Of a stretch of 64,000 bases of DNA, positions 53,431-61,820 are shown one piece after another (positions within the stretch are counted from its first letter, which is position 1; every line of letters begins with the position of its first letter). The position numbers were made by a program, and so were the translations under genes. The notes under the pieces are model-generated. The model was not told the DNA's origin. It was given only the letters and a program-made list of their open reading frames with translations, and searched no databases. Origin of the DNA: Cupriavidus agavae (GTDB lineage: Bacteria; Pseudomonadota; Gammaproteobacteria; Burkholderiales; Burkholderiaceae); the NCBI RefSeq assembly GCF_004217045.1, contig NZ_SGXM01000010.1, positions 1-64,000 of the forward strand, given 5' to 3'.

Positions 53431-54399
53431 TCAGTCCGCGCTCAGGTGATTATCGGCGATGATCCTTGCGTACCGCTTGCGGTCATTGGCGATGATCTGC
53501 GCGAACTCCTGCGGCGTGCTGCCCACGGGAATCGCGCCCTGTTCCACGAGCTGCTTTTTCACGTCTGGCATGGCCACCACCTTCTTCACGTCGGCCGCGA
53601 TCTTGTCCACCACCTCCTTGGGCGTGCCGGCCGGCGCCAGCAGGCCCACCCACGAGCCCGACTCGGCGTTCTGGATGCCGGCCTCGGCCAGCGTGGGCAC
53701 ATCGGGCATCGACGGCGAGCGCACGGTGCCCGTCACGGCCAGCGCGCGCAGCTTGCCGGCCTTCACATGGCCCGTGGTTTCCAGGATCGACGCGAACAGC
53801 ATGTCGACGTTGCCCGCCATCAGGTCGGTCATCGCCGCGCCGCCGCCCTTGTACGGCACGTGCAGCATGTCGGTGCCGGTGGCGGCCTTGAAGATCTCGC
53901 CGGACAGGTGCGGCGAGCCGCCGGTGCCCGAACTGGCGAACGTGAGCTTGCCCGGCTTGGCCTTGGCCAGCGCCACCAGTTCCTTCGGGGTCTTGGCCGG
54001 CAGGCCCGGCGTGACCACCAGCGCGAACGGCAGTTCGGCCATCAGCGAGACCGGCACGAAGCTGTCCGGCTTGTAGTTGAGCTTCTTGTACAGGAACGGG
54101 TTGATCGACTGCGTGCCCACGTTGCCGGCCACGAGCGTGTAGCCGTCCGGCTTGGCGCGCGAGGTCAGTTCCAGCCCCACGTTGCCGGCCGCGCCGGGGC
54201 GGTTGTCCACCACCACCGGCTGGCTCCACAACTGCGACAGCCGCTGCGCCACGAGCCGCGTGCCGATATCGGTACCGCCGCCAGGGGTGAAGGGGACGAT
54301 GATCGTGACGGGCTTGGCCGGCCATTCACCCTGGGCGTGAGCGGTGAGGGTGAAGGCGGCGAGGGCAATGGCGGCGAGGGTGCGGGTGGTTTGGGTCAT
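53431..54399 (-). CDS. TctC/Bug-type solute-binding protein
   Basis: 322 residues from the ATG at 54399 with AGGAG 7 bases upstream. Signal peptide ends LTAHAQGEW. Bug signatures: ITIIVPFTPGGGTDIGTR-type start, VVDNRPGAAGNVGLE, GSPHLSGEIFKAATGTDMLH, SWVGLLAPAGTP. The family binds carboxylates or sugar acids in the periplasm. No TctA/TctB membrane partner lies in the window, as is common for these orphan proteins in Burkholderiales. Confidence 0.93.
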   Translation of the reverse strand: MTQTTRTLAAIALAAFTLTAHAQGEWPAKPVTIIVPFTPGGGTDIGTRLVAQRLSQLWSQPVVVDNRPGAAGNVGLELTSRAKPDGYTLVAGNVGTQSINPFLYKKLNYKPDSFVPVSLMAELPFALVVTPGLPAKTPKELVALAKAKPGKLTFASSGTGGSPHLSGEIFKAATGTDMLHVPYKGGGAAMTDLMAGNVDMLFASILETTGHVKAGKLRALAVTGTVRSPSMPDVPTLAEAGIQNAESGSWVGLLAPAGTPKEVVDKIAADVKKVVAMPDVKKQLVEQGAIPVGSTPQEFAQIIANDRKRYARIIADNHLSAD

Positions 54400-54440
54400 G
54401 GGTGTCTCCTGCTTGTGTGTGCACTGCTTTTTGGTTTGCC

Positions 54441-54467
54441 CCCCTCGCCCGCAAGGCGGGAGAGGGG
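54441..54467. repeat. REP-like GC hairpin
   Basis: CCCCTCGCCCGC and GCGGGAGAGGGG fold around AAG. It is in the gap between the TctC gene and the RraA-like gene. It shares its CCCCTC...GAGGGG frame with 31031-31057 and 61746-61784. Confidence 0.6.
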
Positions 54468-54498
54468 TTGGGGGAGAAAACAAGGAGTGTGTGAAAAC

Positions 54499-55218
54499 TC
54501 ACCGCCCCTTCTCTTTCCTCCACACCGCAAAATCCTCCTTCGCCTGCTCCGTCGTCGGCGGGTACAGTCCGATGATCGAGCGGCCTTTCTGCACTTCCTC
54601 GGTAACGAAATCCTCGAAGGCCGTCATTTCCACGGCCTCCGCTGCAATTTCCTCGGCCATGTGCTGGGGGATGACGACCACGCCCTCGCCATCGCCCACG
54701 ATGACATCGCCGGGGAACACGGCCACATCACCGCAGCCGATCGGCACGTTGAATTCGAGCGCCTGGTGCAACGTGAGATTGGTCGGTGCCGAAGGCCGAT
54801 GGTGATACGCGGGCATGGCCATCTGTGCGATCTCGGGCGAATCGCGGAAACCGCCATCGGTGACGATGCCGGCGCCGCCGCGCTGCATCAGCCGCGTGAC
54901 GAGAATCGAGCCGGCAGACGCCGCGCGGGCGTCCTTGCGGCTGTCGATCACCAGTACCGCGCCCGGCGGGCATTGCTCGATGGCCTGGCGCTGCGGATGG
55001 TTGGCGTCCTGGAACACGGTGATCGGGTTCAGGTCCTCGCGCGCCGGGATGTAGCGCAGCGTGAATGCCTGGCCGACCATGTTGCCGGGGTTGGCCTGCA
55101 GCGGACGCACATCCTGGATGAACTGGTTGCGCAGGCCGCGCTTGAACAGTGCCGTGCAGAGCGTGGCGGTGCTGACGGTCTTCAGGGCGTCACGCAGGGC
55201 GGGGCTGAGTTCGGTCAT
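54499..55218 (-). CDS. RraA-family aldolase/decarboxylase-like protein
   Basis: 239 residues, the longer RraA-like form found in sugar-acid operons (GYTARADLNP-type core PAREDLNPITVFQDA, GSILVTRLMQRGGAGIVTDG, VPIGCGDVAVFPGDVIVGDG). Members of the RraA fold include 4-hydroxy-4-methyl-2-oxoglutarate aldolase and oxaloacetate decarboxylase; a ribonuclease regulator role is unlikely in this context. It begins 15 bp after the IlvD-type gene stop. Confidence 0.85.
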   Translation of the reverse strand: MTELSPALRDALKTVSTATLCTALFKRGLRNQFIQDVRPLQANPGNMVGQAFTLRYIPAREDLNPITVFQDANHPQRQAIEQCPPGAVLVIDSRKDARAASAGSILVTRLMQRGGAGIVTDGGFRDSPEIAQMAMPAYHHRPSAPTNLTLHQALEFNVPIGCGDVAVFPGDVIVGDGEGVVVIPQHMAEEIAAEAVEMTAFEDFVTEEVQKGRSIIGLYPPTTEQAKEDFAVWRKEKGR

Positions 55219-55233
55219 GGGAGGGCCTCGGTG

Positions 55234-56973
55234 TCAGTAGATGCTCGGCTCGCCCACGGCGTCGCCAAAGTCGGTTTGCAGGAAGTCGAAATCGCAGCCG
55301 TCGTTGGCCTGCCGCACGTGCTTCGAGAACATGTAGCCGTAGCCGCGCATGTAGCGCGGGGGCAGGGGCGTCCATGCCGCGCGGCGTGCGGCCAGTTCCT
55401 CGTCGGATACTTCCAGGTGGATGCTGCGCTGGTCGATGTCGACCGAGATCAGGTCGCCGGTGCGGACCAGCGCGAACGGACCGCCCACGTACGCCTCGGG
55501 GGCCACGTGCAGGATGCAGGCGCCATAGCTCGTGCCGCTCATGCGGGCATCGGACATCCGCAGCATGTCGCGCACGCCCTGCTTCACGAGCTTCTTCGGG
55601 ATCGGCAGCATGCCCCACTCCGGCATGCCGGGGCCGCCCTGGGGGCCGGCGTTGCGCAGGATCAGGATGTGGTCGGCGGTGACGTCGAGATCCTCGTTCT
55701 CGACGGCAGCCTTCATCGACGGGTAGTCGTCGAACACCAGTGCCGGCCCGGTGTGCCTGAAGAAGCGGCGTTCGCAGGCGCTGGGCTTGATCACGCAGCC
55801 ATCGGGGGCGATGTTGCCGCGCAGGACGGCCAGCGCGCCCTCCTGGTACAGCGCGTTCTCGCAGGTGCGGATCACGTCGTCGTTGTGCACCTCGGCCCCG
55901 GCGATGTTCTCGCCGAGCGTGCGGCCCGTGACGGTCAGGGCGTCGAGCCGGAGCTTGTCGCGGATGCGCGTCATCAGCGCCGGCAGGCCGCCCGCGTAGA
56001 AGAAATCCTCCATCAGATACTTGTCGCCGCTGGGCCGGATATTGGCGATGACGGGCACGTGGCGGCTGGCGCGGTCGAAATCGTCGAGGCCGATGTCGTG
56101 GCCGGCGCGGCGCGCCATCGCAATGACGTGGATGATCGCGTTGGTGGAGCAGCCCATGGCCATGGCCACGGCAATCGCGTTCTCGAACGAGGCACGGGTC
56201 TGGATGCGCGCCGGCGTCAGGTCTTCCCAGACCATGCCGACGATGCGGCGTCCGGCCTCGGAGCACATGCGGATGTGGTTGGCGTCGGCCGCCGGGATCG
56301 ACGACGCGCCCGGCAGCGTCATGCCGATGGTTTCGGCAATGGCCGTCATCGTGCTGGCCGTGCCCATGGTCATGCAGGTGCCGTGGCTGCGCGCAATGCC
56401 ACCCTCGATGCCGATCCACTCGGTCTTGCTGATGTTGCCGGCGCGGCGCTCGTCCCAGAACTTCCAGGCGTCGGAGCCCGAACCGAGCACCTGGCCCTTG
56501 TAGTTGCCGCGCAGCATCGGCCCGGCGGGCACATAGATGGCCGGCACGCCGGCGCTGGTGGCACCCATCAGCAGGCCCGGCGTGGTCTTGTCGCAGCCGC
56601 CCATCAGCACGGCGCCATCGATCGGGTGGGAGCGGATCAGTTCCTCGGTCTCGATGGCGAGCAGGTTGCGGTACAGCATGGTGGTGGGCTTGACCGAGCT
56701 TTCGGACAAGGAAATGGCCGGCAGCTCCACGGGGAACCCACCGGCCTGCAGGATGCCGCGCTTGACGTCTTCCACGCGCTGCCTGAAGTGCGCGTGGCAC
56801 GGGTTGATGTCGGACCAGGTGTTGATGATGGCGATGAGCGGCTTGCCCATCCATTCATCGGGCGCGTAGCCCATCTGCATGATCCGGGAGCGGTGCCCGG
56901 ACGAGCGGAGGTCGTCCGGGGCGAACCAGCGCGCGCTGCGCAGCTGGTCCGGCGTTTTCTTCTGTGCCGTCAT
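55234..56973 (-). CDS. IlvD/Edd family dehydratase, probable sugar-acid dehydratase
   Basis: 579 residues from the ATG at 56973 (the GTG at 56988 is an alternative, but GGAAGAG is better spaced to the ATG). Cluster-ligand Cys in NTWSDINPCHAHF, MGGCDKTTPG and ARSHGTCMTMGTASTM; late motifs NAGPQGGPGMPEWGML and DARMSGTSYGACILHVAPE. Bacterial L-arabonate or D-xylonate dehydratases and ilvD share this layout. The GMPEW-type late region favours the sugar-acid branch. It should form a 2-keto-3-deoxy acid. First gene of the operon controlled by the divergent GntR. Confidence 0.9.
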   Translation of the reverse strand: MTAQKKTPDQLRSARWFAPDDLRSSGHRSRIMQMGYAPDEWMGKPLIAIINTWSDINPCHAHFRQRVEDVKRGILQAGGFPVELPAISLSESSVKPTTMLYRNLLAIETEELIRSHPIDGAVLMGGCDKTTPGLLMGATSAGVPAIYVPAGPMLRGNYKGQVLGSGSDAWKFWDERRAGNISKTEWIGIEGGIARSHGTCMTMGTASTMTAIAETIGMTLPGASSIPAADANHIRMCSEAGRRIVGMVWEDLTPARIQTRASFENAIAVAMAMGCSTNAIIHVIAMARRAGHDIGLDDFDRASRHVPVIANIRPSGDKYLMEDFFYAGGLPALMTRIRDKLRLDALTVTGRTLGENIAGAEVHNDDVIRTCENALYQEGALAVLRGNIAPDGCVIKPSACERRFFRHTGPALVFDDYPSMKAAVENEDLDVTADHILILRNAGPQGGPGMPEWGMLPIPKKLVKQGVRDMLRMSDARMSGTSYGACILHVAPEAYVGGPFALVRTGDLISVDIDQRSIHLEVSDEELAARRAAWTPLPPRYMRGYGYMFSKHVRQANDGCDFDFLQTDFGDAVGEPSIY

Positions 56974-57025
56974 GGTTGTCTCTTCCACCGTGAAACCTGC
57001 ATCGCGGCCGTCGCCACCTTTGCGG

Positions 57026-57072
57026 TTGTACGACGACTACTGGTTCGGGAATTAAAGCACTAATATATTAGT
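57026..57072. promoter_or_regulatory. Divergent promoter with GntR-type operator candidates
   Basis: Two sites lie in the 165-bp gap between the dehydratase and the GntR gene. TTGTACGACGA (57026-57036) fits the FadR-subfamily consensus TNGTNNNACNA. At 57059-57072 ACTAATATATTAGT is a perfect 14-bp palindrome that probably also covers a promoter. Their order and spacing suit autoregulation plus control of the operon. Confidence 0.55.
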
Positions 57073-57138
57073 ACGTCAACGCAGCAGATTCCCGGGGCGT
57101 TTCGGCTAGAATCGCGCCCAATATCCTCGCTCACTCCG

Positions 57139-57843
57139 ATGGCAGCCACGCTTCCCAACCCTTCCTCGTCACATTTCCAGTTCGACCGCACGCGCCAGGC
57201 GGCGCCGCAGGTGTTCGAGCACATGCGCGACCAGATCCTGTCGCTGGTGCTGCCGCCCGGCACGGTGCTGTCGCGCCCGGAGCTGGCGCTGCACTACGGC
57301 ATCAGCCAGACGCCGGTGCGCGACGCGCTGATGCGGCTGGCCGAGGAGGGGCTGGTCGATGTCTTTCCGCAGCACGCCACGCGGGTGAGCCGCATCGACG
57401 TGGCACTGGCGCGGCAGGCGCATTTCCTGCGCCGTTCGGTGGAACTGGAGATCGTCCGAACGCTGGCCGCCGCCGCCGACGCGGGGCTGGTCGAGCGTCT
57501 GCGCGCCACGGTCACGCGCCAGCAGCACATGCTGGAACTGAACGACCTGGCCGAGTTCACCGCCAACGACCAGCTTTTCCATCGCCAGATGTACGAGGCG
57601 GCCGCCGTGCCCGACCTTTTCGCGCTGGTGCGCCGGCAAAGCGGCCATCTGGACCGCCTGCGCCGGCTGCACCTGCCGATTCCCGGCAAGGCCAACGCGG
57701 TGCTGCGCGACCACAAGGCCATCGTCGACGCCATTGCCTCCGCCCATCCGGACCAGGCCGAGGCCGCCCTGCGCCAGCATCTGTCGGGGACGCTCGCCAA
57801 CGTGGACGAAATACGATCCCGCTATCGCGACTACCTGCGGTAA
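57139..57843 (+). CDS. GntR-family regulator, FCD (FadR) subfamily
   Basis: 234 residues. Winged HTH about 25-80 (LALHYGISQTPVRDALMRL, the conserved TPVRDAL turn). FCD effector domain about 90-230, with metal/ligand-binding His residues in FHRQMYEA and DHKAIVDAI. This subfamily senses carboxylic or sugar acids. Divergently transcribed from the dehydratase operon; likely its repressor. Confidence 0.93.
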   Translation: MAATLPNPSSSHFQFDRTRQAAPQVFEHMRDQILSLVLPPGTVLSRPELALHYGISQTPVRDALMRLAEEGLVDVFPQHATRVSRIDVALARQAHFLRRSVELEIVRTLAAAADAGLVERLRATVTRQQHMLELNDLAEFTANDQLFHRQMYEAAAVPDLFALVRRQSGHLDRLRRLHLPIPGKANAVLRDHKAIVDAIASAHPDQAEAALRQHLSGTLANVDEIRSRYRDYLR

Positions 57844-58010
57844 TTTCCGGCGCGGAACCGGCCGGGCGTTTGATTTTGGCAACGTCCCGGTCCCGATCTA
57901 CCTATCCGGTGGGTATTGCGAGCGTTGGCGATCAAAACACTTGCAGAGAATTTGTCGATCAGCAGCCAGGATTGATAGATTGCAGGATGTTTACTTTCCG
58001 GTAGCCTGCG

Positions 58011-58268
58011 ATGTCAGCCAGAGTCACGATTACTACCAGCGACCAACTGGGGCAAGTACTCCAGGGCGCGCGCAAGATCGCGGGCCTGACCCAGGCCGAG
58101 GCTGCCACGCGGCTGGCCATCAGCCAGAGCCGCGTCTCCCATATGGAACTGAACCCCGACACGATCAGCGTGGCCCAGTTGCTGGCGCTGCTCGGCGCCT
58201 ACGAGCTCGACCTCGTGATCGAGCCGCGCGCCGTGCGTGACAAGTTGCTGGAGAAGCTCGACTGGTAG
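58011..58268 (+). CDS. HipB-like HTH protein (orphan)
   Basis: 85 residues with a Cro/C1 helix-turn-helix (LTQAEAATRLAISQSRVSHM) and HipB-type spacing (LGQVLQGARKIAG before it, LLALLGAYELDLVIEPR after it). HipB antitoxins normally precede hipA; here the next gene is a convergent transporter, so no partner is present. The HipA remnant is 38 kb away. It could be a stand-alone regulator. Confidence 0.8.
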   Translation: MSARVTITTSDQLGQVLQGARKIAGLTQAEAATRLAISQSRVSHMELNPDTISVAQLLALLGAYELDLVIEPRAVRDKLLEKLDW

Positions 58269-58284
58269 GACGGGCTGACCCCGG

Positions 58285-59772
58285 TCAGGGCAGATAGCCG
58301 AGCAGTTTCCACCAGACATAGTCCAGCGGCAGCAGCACCACCAGCGTGACCGCCGCCATCGCCAGGCACAGTCGCGTGCCGTGGCGCAATCCCACGCCAC
58401 CGAGCTGCATCGCGATCACGATGGGCGGAGACTGGTACGGGAAGAACACGGTCGAGAAGACCGGCACCTGCAGCATCAGCACCGATTCCAGCGGCAGCCC
58501 CGTGGCCGTGGCCAGGTCGCGCGCCAGCGGCGTGAGCACGGCCGGCAGCGCGGGCAGCGTGGACAGCAGGCCCAGCACGGCGCCCATCGCCCCGATCGTG
58601 CCGACATTGGCCGCCGTCTGGCCCGGCGCGAGCGGCAGCACTTGCAGCAGCCCCGCACTGATGGCGCTGCCGAGGCCGGTGGATTCCACCACCGCGCCGA
58701 GCCCGAGAAACCCCGCCACGTAGATCAGCGGCACCAGATGCACCTGCTCGGCCAGCGCCTTGGGCGGCACGAGCCCCACGCCCGGCAGCAGGCAGATGAT
58801 GCAGGCCGCCAGCGAGATCCACGCCGGCGAGATACCGTGCCACGCGTCGGTGGCGAACCCGGCCACGGCGAGCGCCAAGATCACCGCCAGCACGCGCTCC
58901 TGCGCGCCCATGGCGGTGCGCACCGTGGCCGGTTGCGGCGCCATCGGCCCTTTTTCCGGAAACAGCTTGCAGATCATCCAGATCAGCACCACGGTCTTCA
59001 GCGCGCCAAGCACCGGGAAATGCAGCAGCAGGTAGCTGCCGTAGCTCAGGTTGATGTGGTACAGCGAATTCGCCGCGCCCAGCAGCACACTGTTGGGGAT
59101 GTTGGCGGGCAGGATCGTGGTGGGCGGCATGTAGCTGGCCAACGCCACGGTCATGACCATGCCGATGCGGCCGTTCGATCCCGGCGCGAAGCCCAGCCGG
59201 TCCGACAGCGCCAGCACGATCGGCATCAGCAGCAGCACGCGCCCCGTGGTGGACGGCATCAGGAACGCCAGCCCCACGGCACTGCCCGCCACTGTTGCAA
59301 TGACCTGGGGGTAAGTGCCCACACGCTTGTGGAAGATGATGTCGGCCAGCCGCAGCGCCAGCCCGGTGTTGCGCAGCGCCACCCCGGTCACCGCACCGCC
59401 GAACATCAGCCACCATGCCGTGGACGTGAAGCCCGAGAACACCACGGTAGGCGGCGCGATATGGAAGACCACGGCGCACAGGAAGAACAGCAGCGTGGCG
59501 GTGGGCTCGGGCAGCACGCCGACCGCCCAGCAACAGACTGTGGACAGCACCAGCGCGGCCGCCCAGATCAGCGCGGGCGGCGCATGCAGCGCGGTGCCGG
59601 CCAGCCACACCGCGCCAATGCACGCGCCGATCAGCAGCGCCGCACGCACCGAATCGCGCGGATTGCCGGCCAGCGGCGCGGGCCTGGGCGGCGGCGCTGG
59701 CGGGACGGGCGGTGTGGGCGGGTTGTCCGGGAGGTCGGGACGTGCGTCGGCACGGCCGGGAGTGGCTGACAT
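58285..59772 (-). CDS. SLC13/DASS-type anion transporter
   Basis: 495 residues with 11-12 membrane helices. A Pro-rich N-terminal tail (PPTPPVPPAPPPRP) precedes them. Typical segments: FLMPSTTGRVLLLMPIV, TTILPANIPNSVLLGAANSL, and the last pore helices with FFPYQSPPIVIAMQLGGVGL. The family takes up di- and tricarboxylates or sulphate with sodium. The substrate is not resolved. Convergent with the HipB-like gene. Confidence 0.88.
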   Translation of the reverse strand: MSATPGRADARPDLPDNPPTPPVPPAPPPRPAPLAGNPRDSVRAALLIGACIGAVWLAGTALHAPPALIWAAALVLSTVCCWAVGVLPEPTATLLFFLCAVVFHIAPPTVVFSGFTSTAWWLMFGGAVTGVALRNTGLALRLADIIFHKRVGTYPQVIATVAGSAVGLAFLMPSTTGRVLLLMPIVLALSDRLGFAPGSNGRIGMVMTVALASYMPPTTILPANIPNSVLLGAANSLYHINLSYGSYLLLHFPVLGALKTVVLIWMICKLFPEKGPMAPQPATVRTAMGAQERVLAVILALAVAGFATDAWHGISPAWISLAACIICLLPGVGLVPPKALAEQVHLVPLIYVAGFLGLGAVVESTGLGSAISAGLLQVLPLAPGQTAANVGTIGAMGAVLGLLSTLPALPAVLTPLARDLATATGLPLESVLMLQVPVFSTVFFPYQSPPIVIAMQLGGVGLRHGTRLCLAMAAVTLVVLLPLDYVWWKLLGYLP

Positions 59773-59916
59773 CGGGTGTTGTCTCGTCTGGTCCCGGCCG
59801 CATGGGACCGGTGTTTTTATGAGCGGCGCGACTGAGCCGCCATCTGAGCCGCTATCGTAGGGTTGTCTTACGTTGCAGGCAACTGCGGCGACGAGGGGCC
59901 GCCCTGGTGCCGCTGG

Positions 59917-60576
59917 CTAACGAGTCTTGCGGAACGTCAGGTTGATGCGCTCGCGGCCGGTGAGTGGGTGGTCACCTGCCGCCAATGGCGCGATGCCATG
60001 GAACACGAGCCGCGACGGCCCGCCCCACACCACCACGTCGCCATGCGCCAGCCTTACCCGCGCCGGCCGGTCCGCACGCCGCAGCCCGCCCCACAGGAAC
60101 ACCGCCGGCAGCCCCAGCGATACCGAGACGATCGGCGCCCGCAGGTCGAGTTCGTCCCGGTCCTGATGGAGCGAAAGGCGGGTACCGGGCAGATATCGGT
60201 TGATCAGGCACGCATCGGGGGCGAACGCAGGGTATCCGGCGGCGTCGGCGGCCCGCACCGCCAGATCGAGAAATGACGTCGGCATCACTGGCCAGGGCCG
60301 ACCCGATTCCGGATCGAGCGCGTCATACCGGTATCCGGTCCGGTCCGACACCCATCCGCGCTCCCCGCAATTGGTCATCGCCACCGACATCCGCAGCCCG
60401 CCCGGCGTCACCAGATGCCGGAACGGTGAGCTTGCGCTGACTTCGCCCACCGCCGCGAGCAGCGAGGGGGCGACTTCCCTGGCAAAGGCCCGCAGCACCA
60501 CGGCGCCGGGGCCAAGAGGCTCGCTGGCCGGCACGTCGGCGTCAGGCGGGAGGGGATCGAAGAGGTCGAAGGTCAT
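59917..60576 (-). CDS. alkB: AlkB-type DNA dealkylase
   Basis: 219 residues from the ATG at 60576, with AGGAA 7 bases upstream. Fe(II)/2-oxoglutarate site: HQDRDE (HxD) and distal His in LVFHGIAPL, with the 2-oxoglutarate-binding Arg in RINLTFRKTR. Substrate-lid and nucleotide-recognition parts are seen in NRYLPGTRLSLHQD. Removes 1-methyladenine and 3-methylcytosine lesions. Transcribed alone, not with ada. Confidence 0.93.
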   Translation of the reverse strand: MTFDLFDPLPPDADVPASEPLGPGAVVLRAFAREVAPSLLAAVGEVSASSPFRHLVTPGGLRMSVAMTNCGERGWVSDRTGYRYDALDPESGRPWPVMPTSFLDLAVRAADAAGYPAFAPDACLINRYLPGTRLSLHQDRDELDLRAPIVSVSLGLPAVFLWGGLRRADRPARVRLAHGDVVVWGGPSRLVFHGIAPLAAGDHPLTGRERINLTFRKTR

Positions 60577-60666
60577 GCGGATTCCTGGCAGGCATGGTAA
60601 CGATTTTTGCGCCATCGCTGGCATATCAAGCGAGCCACGGTCCTGCCACTGCGAAGGAAGTGCCCC

Positions 60667-61671
60667 CTACTTCCCCAACCCCTCCAGCAACGCCCGGTGG
60701 AAACCCTTCGGGTCCTGCATCTGTGGTGCGTGGCCGAGTGTGGGGAATTCCACCAGCGTGGTGTTCGGGATGGCCTTGGCCGTGAGCCTGGCGAGTTCCG
60801 GGTAGCGGCCCAGCGTCGGGCGGATCTCGGGCGGGGCCAGGTCCTTGCCGATGGCCGTGGTGTCGGTCAGGCCGATCATCAGCAGCGTCGGGGCCTTGAT
60901 GGCGCCCATTTCGTAGACCACCGGCTGGGTATAGATCATGTCGTAGAGCAGGGCCGAATTCCACGCCACGGCCGGCTTGCCGGGGCCCTGGTACATGCCG
61001 GCCAGCATCCTGACCCAGATCTCGTACTCGGGCTTCCACTGGCCGCCGTAGTAGGTGTTCCGCTCGTAGTTGCGCACCTTGTCGGCCGTGGTGGCCAGTT
61101 CGCGGGTGTACCACTGGTCCACGGAGAGTGAAGGCACACCTTTGGCCTTCCAGTCTTCGAGCCCGATCGGGTTCACCAGCACCAGCTGTTTCGTTTCCGC
61201 GGGGTACATCAGCGCGTAGCGCATCGCCAGCATGCCGCCGGTGGAGTGGCCCATCACGGTCACGTCGCGCACGCCGATTGAGGCCAGCAGGTCATGGGTG
61301 TTCCGCGCGAGCTGCTGGAACGTGTACTGATAGTGGGCGGGCTTGGTCGACTTGCAGAAGCCGACCTGGTCCGGGGCGATCACGCGGTAGCCGGCGCCGC
61401 CAAGCTGGCGGATGGTTTCCTGCCAGGTTGCCCCGCAGAAGTTCTTGCCGTGCAGCAGCACCACGGTCCGGCCGTTGGGCTGTTGCGGCTGGATATCCAT
61501 GAACGCCATCTGCAGCGGCTGGCCCTGCGAGGTGAACTTGTAGTGCTGGACCGGATAGGGGTAGTCGAAGCCTTCCAGCTCGGGGCCGTAGGCAGGGACA
61601 TCGTCGGCGGCGCTGGCGAAGGATGCGGTCAGCGTGAGCGCGGCAAACAGCAGGGGGCGGAGTTGGCGCAT
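60667..61671 (-). CDS. Exported alpha/beta hydrolase
   Basis: 334 residues with a signal peptide (ends ASFASA). Nucleophile elbow GHSTGGM, the acid Asp expected in LMIGLTDTTAIG, and the His in PTLGHAPQMQDPKG are present. HGKNFCGATW is the oxyanion-hole segment. This is a periplasmic haloalkane-dehalogenase/epoxide-hydrolase-like fold. The substrate is not predictable. Confidence 0.9.
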   Translation of the reverse strand: MRQLRPLLFAALTLTASFASAADDVPAYGPELEGFDYPYPVQHYKFTSQGQPLQMAFMDIQPQQPNGRTVVLLHGKNFCGATWQETIRQLGGAGYRVIAPDQVGFCKSTKPAHYQYTFQQLARNTHDLLASIGVRDVTVMGHSTGGMLAMRYALMYPAETKQLVLVNPIGLEDWKAKGVPSLSVDQWYTRELATTADKVRNYERNTYYGGQWKPEYEIWVRMLAGMYQGPGKPAVAWNSALLYDMIYTQPVVYEMGAIKAPTLLMIGLTDTTAIGKDLAPPEIRPTLGRYPELARLTAKAIPNTTLVEFPTLGHAPQMQDPKGFHRALLEGLGK

Positions 61672-61745
61672 GGTCGGAGGAGGGCGTGTGACGAAGGTGT
61701 CGCACGACTGACCATGGCGAGGGTGGGGAAGTTCCGGGGTTTGCG

Positions 61746-61784
61746 CCCCTCTCCGGTACGTATGTCTGTACGGCGGGAGAGGGG
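61746..61784. repeat. REP-like GC hairpin
   Basis: CCCCTCTCC and GGAGAGGGG are the outer arms; a GTAC/GTAC inner stem (GGTACG...GTACGG) sits between them. It lies in the gap between the alpha/beta hydrolase start and the end of fliK. Confidence 0.6.
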
Positions 61785-61820
61785 AGCCAGGAAGGCGGGC
61801 GTGGAAGACGTGTCAGTGCA

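Noticed and set aside
54499..55218. Reading the RraA-like gene as a ribonuclease E inhibitor
   Set aside because: Length (239 residues) and position in a sugar-acid operon fit the aldolase/decarboxylase branch of the family.
53116..57063. 1315-codon open frame antisense to the sugar-acid operon
   Set aside because: Covers five well-supported genes on the other strand; composition (Ala/Arg/His/Gly) is typical of antisense frames in high-GC DNA.
58011..58268. HipB-like gene as the antitoxin of the HipA remnant
   Set aside because: They are 38 kb apart, and the HipB upstream region lacks the TCAACGA half-sites.
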